From Pseudopyrenochaeta lycopersici (taxonomy: Eukaryota > Ascomycota > Dothideomycetes > Pleosporales > Pseudopyrenochaetaceae), in contig NHZP01000045.1 in assembly GCA_003313425.1 (NCBI GenBank), positions 248,001 to 312,000 on the forward strand: a stretch of 64,000 nt of DNA, in the 5' to 3' direction. The notes beneath the pieces were generated by a model that was given only the letters and a program-made list of their open reading frames with translations, was not told where the DNA came from and ran no database searches. Below, piece by piece: positions 60,757 to 64,000 of the stretch. Position 1 is the first letter of the stretch, and the number at the start of each line of letters is the position of its first letter. The position numbers were made by a program, and so were the translations under genes.

Positions 60757-61275
60757 ATACTTAAGAGGGAGGCCTTCAAACGTACCCCAGGTGCTAGGCG
60801 ATAAACTAAACCTAAGGGCATCAGAAGCATTTTCAGGCAACAAGGCCTCCGCCGCTTCTTGCTCCTCAATGTCTCGTTCCTCTACAGCTATTGCTTCCTC
60901 CGCGCGCCAATCGATTAAATCCATTTATTATCGTAACCGCTCTTCGCGAGCCCAAGCAACGCGCAGCTCCTCCAGAGCTTTTTCATGCGCCTTTATTGTA
61001 ACCTCTTACGCATTTCTAGATTCTTTTATCTACTCCTAAAGCTTCGTCTTCTAATCCACTAATCGTTTAAATTCAGACTCTGTAACTCGCACGTTGCAAC
61101 GTTGCCCTTAACGCAGACACTCACTACATTTCCCAGAACGAACATAGACCTTACACACCCGGTTATACTTCGCGCACGTCGCGCACTTTTAAACCATAGC
61201 TTCCCCAAAGAAGTCGATAAAATTACAGAGGCGTTGGCGACGAATAGTGCTAGACACTTATAGATGTTTAGGCAT
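60694..61275 (-). pseudogene. Antisense accessory gene of the gypsy element: Zn2Cys6-like cluster plus charged helix, degraded
   Basis: Read on minus from ATG at 61275 (MPKHL) to TAA at 60696-60694, about 193 codons with around ten in-frame stops, most explicable as CAA/CAG/CGA-to-stop changes. Near codons 31-60 six cysteines follow C-x2-C-x6-C-x8-C-x2-C-x6-C, fitting the fungal binuclear cluster consensus. A Glu/Lys/Arg-rich helical region follows (EKALEELRVAWAREERLR, then AEEAIAVEERDIEEQEA), ending in LSPSTWG and a Ser-rich tail. It starts about 86 bp from the 3' LTR and runs towards pol, overlapping its end by about 60 bp. Continuity of composition across the stops argues for a decayed gene rather than chance. 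Function unknown. Confidence 0.65.
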
Positions 61276-61360
61276 AGCGAGACATGATGCGGCAAGAAGT
61301 AGGAAACGCCCGCGTTATATAATAAGCACTGAGGACAGCGCTAGGACAGGAGGGGGATGG

Positions 61361-61749
61361 TGTTACGATCCTGCCGGGACCCTGTCCCAGTGGCCCTAAC
61401 TGGACCTCACAGGTATTGGACCAACAACCGAGGTCACGTGACGTGCTCAGTTGATTAGTTTGATCAGTGGCACTGAGCACACTGAGCACACTGAGTAACA
61501 TGCATAACTTCTATGTATATAGATCACCACAATGAACCCTTATGGCTCATTATGTTCAACTTAAGATTATACTCTACAGTATAGTAATAGCAATACCAAT
61601 TATTCTTAACCCTTAGTACTCTTTACAGAAGCACCCCCTTACTGTCTTAGTATTAAACCCCCTTCCGTCTAGTCCCTCACTCTATCCCGGAGAACCAACC
61701 TTGCAATCTTATTGGTTATCCTCACCGATAGCTTTTAAGATTCTTCACA
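61361..61749 (+). repeat. 3' LTR of the complete family C element
   Basis: 389 bp; preceded by GGACAGGAGGGGGATGG. Less mutated than the 5' LTR at several CpA/TpG positions (e.g. retains TG in AATGAACCC and GG in ATTGGTT). Confidence 0.95.
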
Positions 61750-61754
61750 CTTCT

Positions 61755-63672
61755 ATACTTAAAAGTATATAAAGTTACTATATATAGTATAGAATACGCT
61801 ACCCTAGACTTTAGCTGTACCTTTGTATTAGCTATAGCTTTCTAATACTACGTATAATACTATAAATAAAGCTATAGTAAGACTTAAATCTTTACTATAA
61901 GCCTAAGAGATATTAAGAAAGTACTACGCCTAAAGGTCTAGAAAATACTATAAGAAATATACAACGCCTTACTAGCTTACGTACAACCTTATCTAAAGAT
62001 GTTCCTACTTAAGGAAAGAAATAAGCTACCTCTATAGCGAGGCTTATAATAAAACTATATAATAGAGTTAGAAGAGAAAGATAGACAGAAGCTAGAGATA
62101 CTATACAGACCTCTCTACGTAATATTAAGAGATAAACTCTTAGTACTAAAGAAGACGCTATTAGACCTCCTAGATAAAGAGTTTATCCGTGTAAGCAGCT
62201 TACTAGTAGCCTTACCTATACTATTTATACGTAAGCTAGGAGGAGGACTATAATTCTGTATAGACTACAGAGCTCTTAACGCCTTAACTAAGAAGGACTG
62301 TTACCTACTACCTCTTATACGTAAGATATTAAACTAAATTAGATAAGCTATATAGTATACTAAGCTAGACGTTACTATAGTATTCTATAAGATAAGGATA
62401 AGTAAAGGATTAGAATAGATAACTGCGTTTTAAATATAATTTAGATTATACAAGTAGCTAGTAACGCCTTTTAGCTTAGTAAATATACTAAGTACCTTCT
62501 AAAAGTATATTAACTAGGCCCTATAAGACTTTTTAGATAACTTCGCCTCTATATACCTAGATAATATCCTTATCTTTACTAAAGGATCCCTCTCTTAGTA
62601 CTACGCTTACGTATAAAAAGTATTAGATCGCCTATAAGAAGTAAGACTATACCTAGAACTAAGTAAATATAAGTTTAATATTTAGTATATAAAGTACTTT
62701 AGCTTTATTCTAGAAGTATAGAAGAGTATATCTATAGACTCTAAGAAAGTCTAAGCTATTTAAGAATAAGAGGCCCTAATAATAGTTAAAGGCGTATAAA
62801 AATTCTTAGGGTTTACTAACTTCTATAGATACTTTATCTTAAACTTCTCTTAACTAGTAGAGCCTCTTATATAGCTAATAAGAAAAGAAGAGAAATTCCT
62901 ATAAGATATAGAATAAGAGTAAAGTTTCTAAGCTCTTAAGGATATATTCTTAGTAGATAAAGTCTTTACTACTTTCTTACCTAAATAATAGATAATAGTA
63001 GAATATAACTCTTTAGGCTTTACTATAGGCAGGGTACTATTATAAGAAGATAAGTAAGAAACTCTTTATATAGTAGCTTACCTCTTAAGGAAATTTCTAG
63101 CGTATAAGAGTAACTACCTAATTTATAATAAGAAGTTACTAGTAGTTACTACATACCTAAATAAATAAGACGCAGAACTTTATAGCGTATAAGAATTTAA
63201 AGTAATTACTAACTATAAGAACTTAAAGTACTTTATAAAGAAGTAAAAGGTAACAGAATAACACGTATAATAGTTAGTCTACTTATTATAGTTTAATAAT
63301 ATAAAGCTATAGTACTATCTAGGTAAAGAGAACACCTAAGCAGACGCACTATCTAGAAGAGGCTAGGACCTACTACAAGAAATAGATAACAGCTGCCTAG
63401 TAAGCAGAGAGTTTATTATATTAGTACTAGCCTAATAGTAAGATCTAATAGTTATAGGGGTCGCATAAACCCCTACGTTAACCCTTAACAGCTTAATTAT
63501 AGCTAAGTCCCTACTAAAAGCTCTAATCCTTAAGGACTTAATTACTAAATACTAGGACTAAGCTGTATAAGACAACTTAACCTATTAGGAAGTCTACGAC
63601 GCTATAAAGCTAGGTGCTAGGTCGCTACCTAGTATAACAAAGAAACTTACTATATTACTAAGAGATTGCATA
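61755..63672 (+). pseudogene. RIP-degraded pol of the family F gypsy element (right half)
   Basis: Continues the element interrupted at 54715. RT near 62160-62720: LLDKEFIRVS, GGGL-FCIDYRALN, TKLDVT and YLDNILIFTKGSL are clear relatives of the intact pol at 878-4564. RNase H near 62995-63230 with NYKNLKYF. Stops are dense. It is cut at 63672 by the Fot1-like element, so integrase is not seen. Confidence 0.8.
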
Positions 63673-64000
63673 ACGTGTTCCACCACTCGCCGGCCAACAC
63701 CAGTCGCCGGCCCACCTCATCAAAACAGGCGGATCTTAACACACGATAACGCGACAACCACGCAGTAAATTTTCTAGTAAATATAGTAATAGCATTCTCT
63801 ATCTCTATCTACACGAGGTGCGATTATAACCCTAAACCCCACATTTGCTGCAGGTTAGTAGTGCTCGTTGCTGAGGCTAAGAAGCCTTACCCGCCACCCT
63901 TAAGTTTAAGGCTATTTTAGCAGCAATAGCTAACGCACTACCTACCTTAACCTGTAAAGCCCCTCTAGCTGTAATATATTATTACTGTTTATCCTTCCTA
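63673..64000 (-). mobile_element. Second Fot1/pogo-like transposon copy, 3' end only (continues beyond window)
   Basis: Starts after TA (63671-63672) with ACGTGTTCCACCACTCGCC; the following 330 bp are the reverse complement of the 3' end of the element at 40980-42820. Less RIP-mutated. Read on minus, the transposase C-terminus shows AIAAKIALNLRVAGKAS and a C-x2-C-x4-Y-x4-C knuckle (histidine position read as Tyr). Confidence 0.85.

Larger units (their letters stand above)
54716..61749 (+). mobile_element. Complete Ty3/gypsy chromovirus (family C), 7.03 kb, target duplication CTTCT
   Basis: Two 389-bp LTRs (54716-55104 and 61361-61749, TGTTACG..TTCACA), a purine-rich tract at 61350-61360 and CTTCT on both sides (54711-54715, 61750-61754). 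The LTRs differ at about 20 positions, all transitions and mostly at CpA/TpG. Internal order gag - protease - RT - RNase H - integrase - chromodomain, plus an antisense frame before the 3' LTR. Moderately RIP-mutated: codons for Gln and Trp are often stops, but overall composition is still balanced. Confidence 0.95.

Overview
The window is nuclear DNA of a filamentous ascomycete. Evidence: short (45-80 bp) GT..AG introns, an ENA-type Na+ ATPase, a Nha1-type antiporter, a DUG2 dipeptidase, chromodomain Ty3/gypsy elements, and transposons decayed by C-to-T / G-to-A change at CpA/TpG, the signature of repeat-induced point mutation (RIP). The split into gene-bearing and AT-rich RIP-degraded blocks suggests a Dothideomycete (Pleosporales-like); that placement is inference.

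Layout. 1-4.7 kb: 3' part of a Ty3/gypsy chromovirus with intact reading frames, abutting a possible host exon. 5-25 kb: host genes, mostly on the minus strand: BIM1/X325-like copper protein, Pro/Gln-rich coiled-coil protein, small acidic protein, dynamin-like GTPase, DUG2 (WD40 + M20 peptidase), a conserved membrane-associated protein on plus, and two unknown proteins. 25.4-26.9 kb: a small repeat island with an LTR nested in an older LTR. 27.7-34.8 kb: two sodium-efflux genes in tandem, ENA-type P-ATPase then Nha1-type antiporter. 35.3-39.4 kb: a TIR element carrying solo LTRs, and a Mutator-like transposon with a 9-bp target duplication. 39.8-64 kb: a gene-free island of RIP-degraded retrotransposons, punctuated by less mutated later insertions: several solo LTRs with target duplications, a Fot1/pogo-like transposon inside an LTR, and a complete gypsy element (54716-61749) inside an older gypsy.

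The most unusual item is in that complete gypsy element. Between the pol chromodomain and the 3' LTR, on the opposite strand, lies a decayed gene whose cysteine spacing exactly fits a Zn2Cys6 binuclear cluster, followed by a charged helical region. Other notable points: gag and pol of the left-hand element share one frame and are separated by a single UAG, and the MULE TIR carries a motif repeated three times.

Gene structures were inferred by eye from splice consensus, frame continuity and family knowledge. No tRNA, rRNA, CRISPR or biosynthetic gene cluster was recognised.
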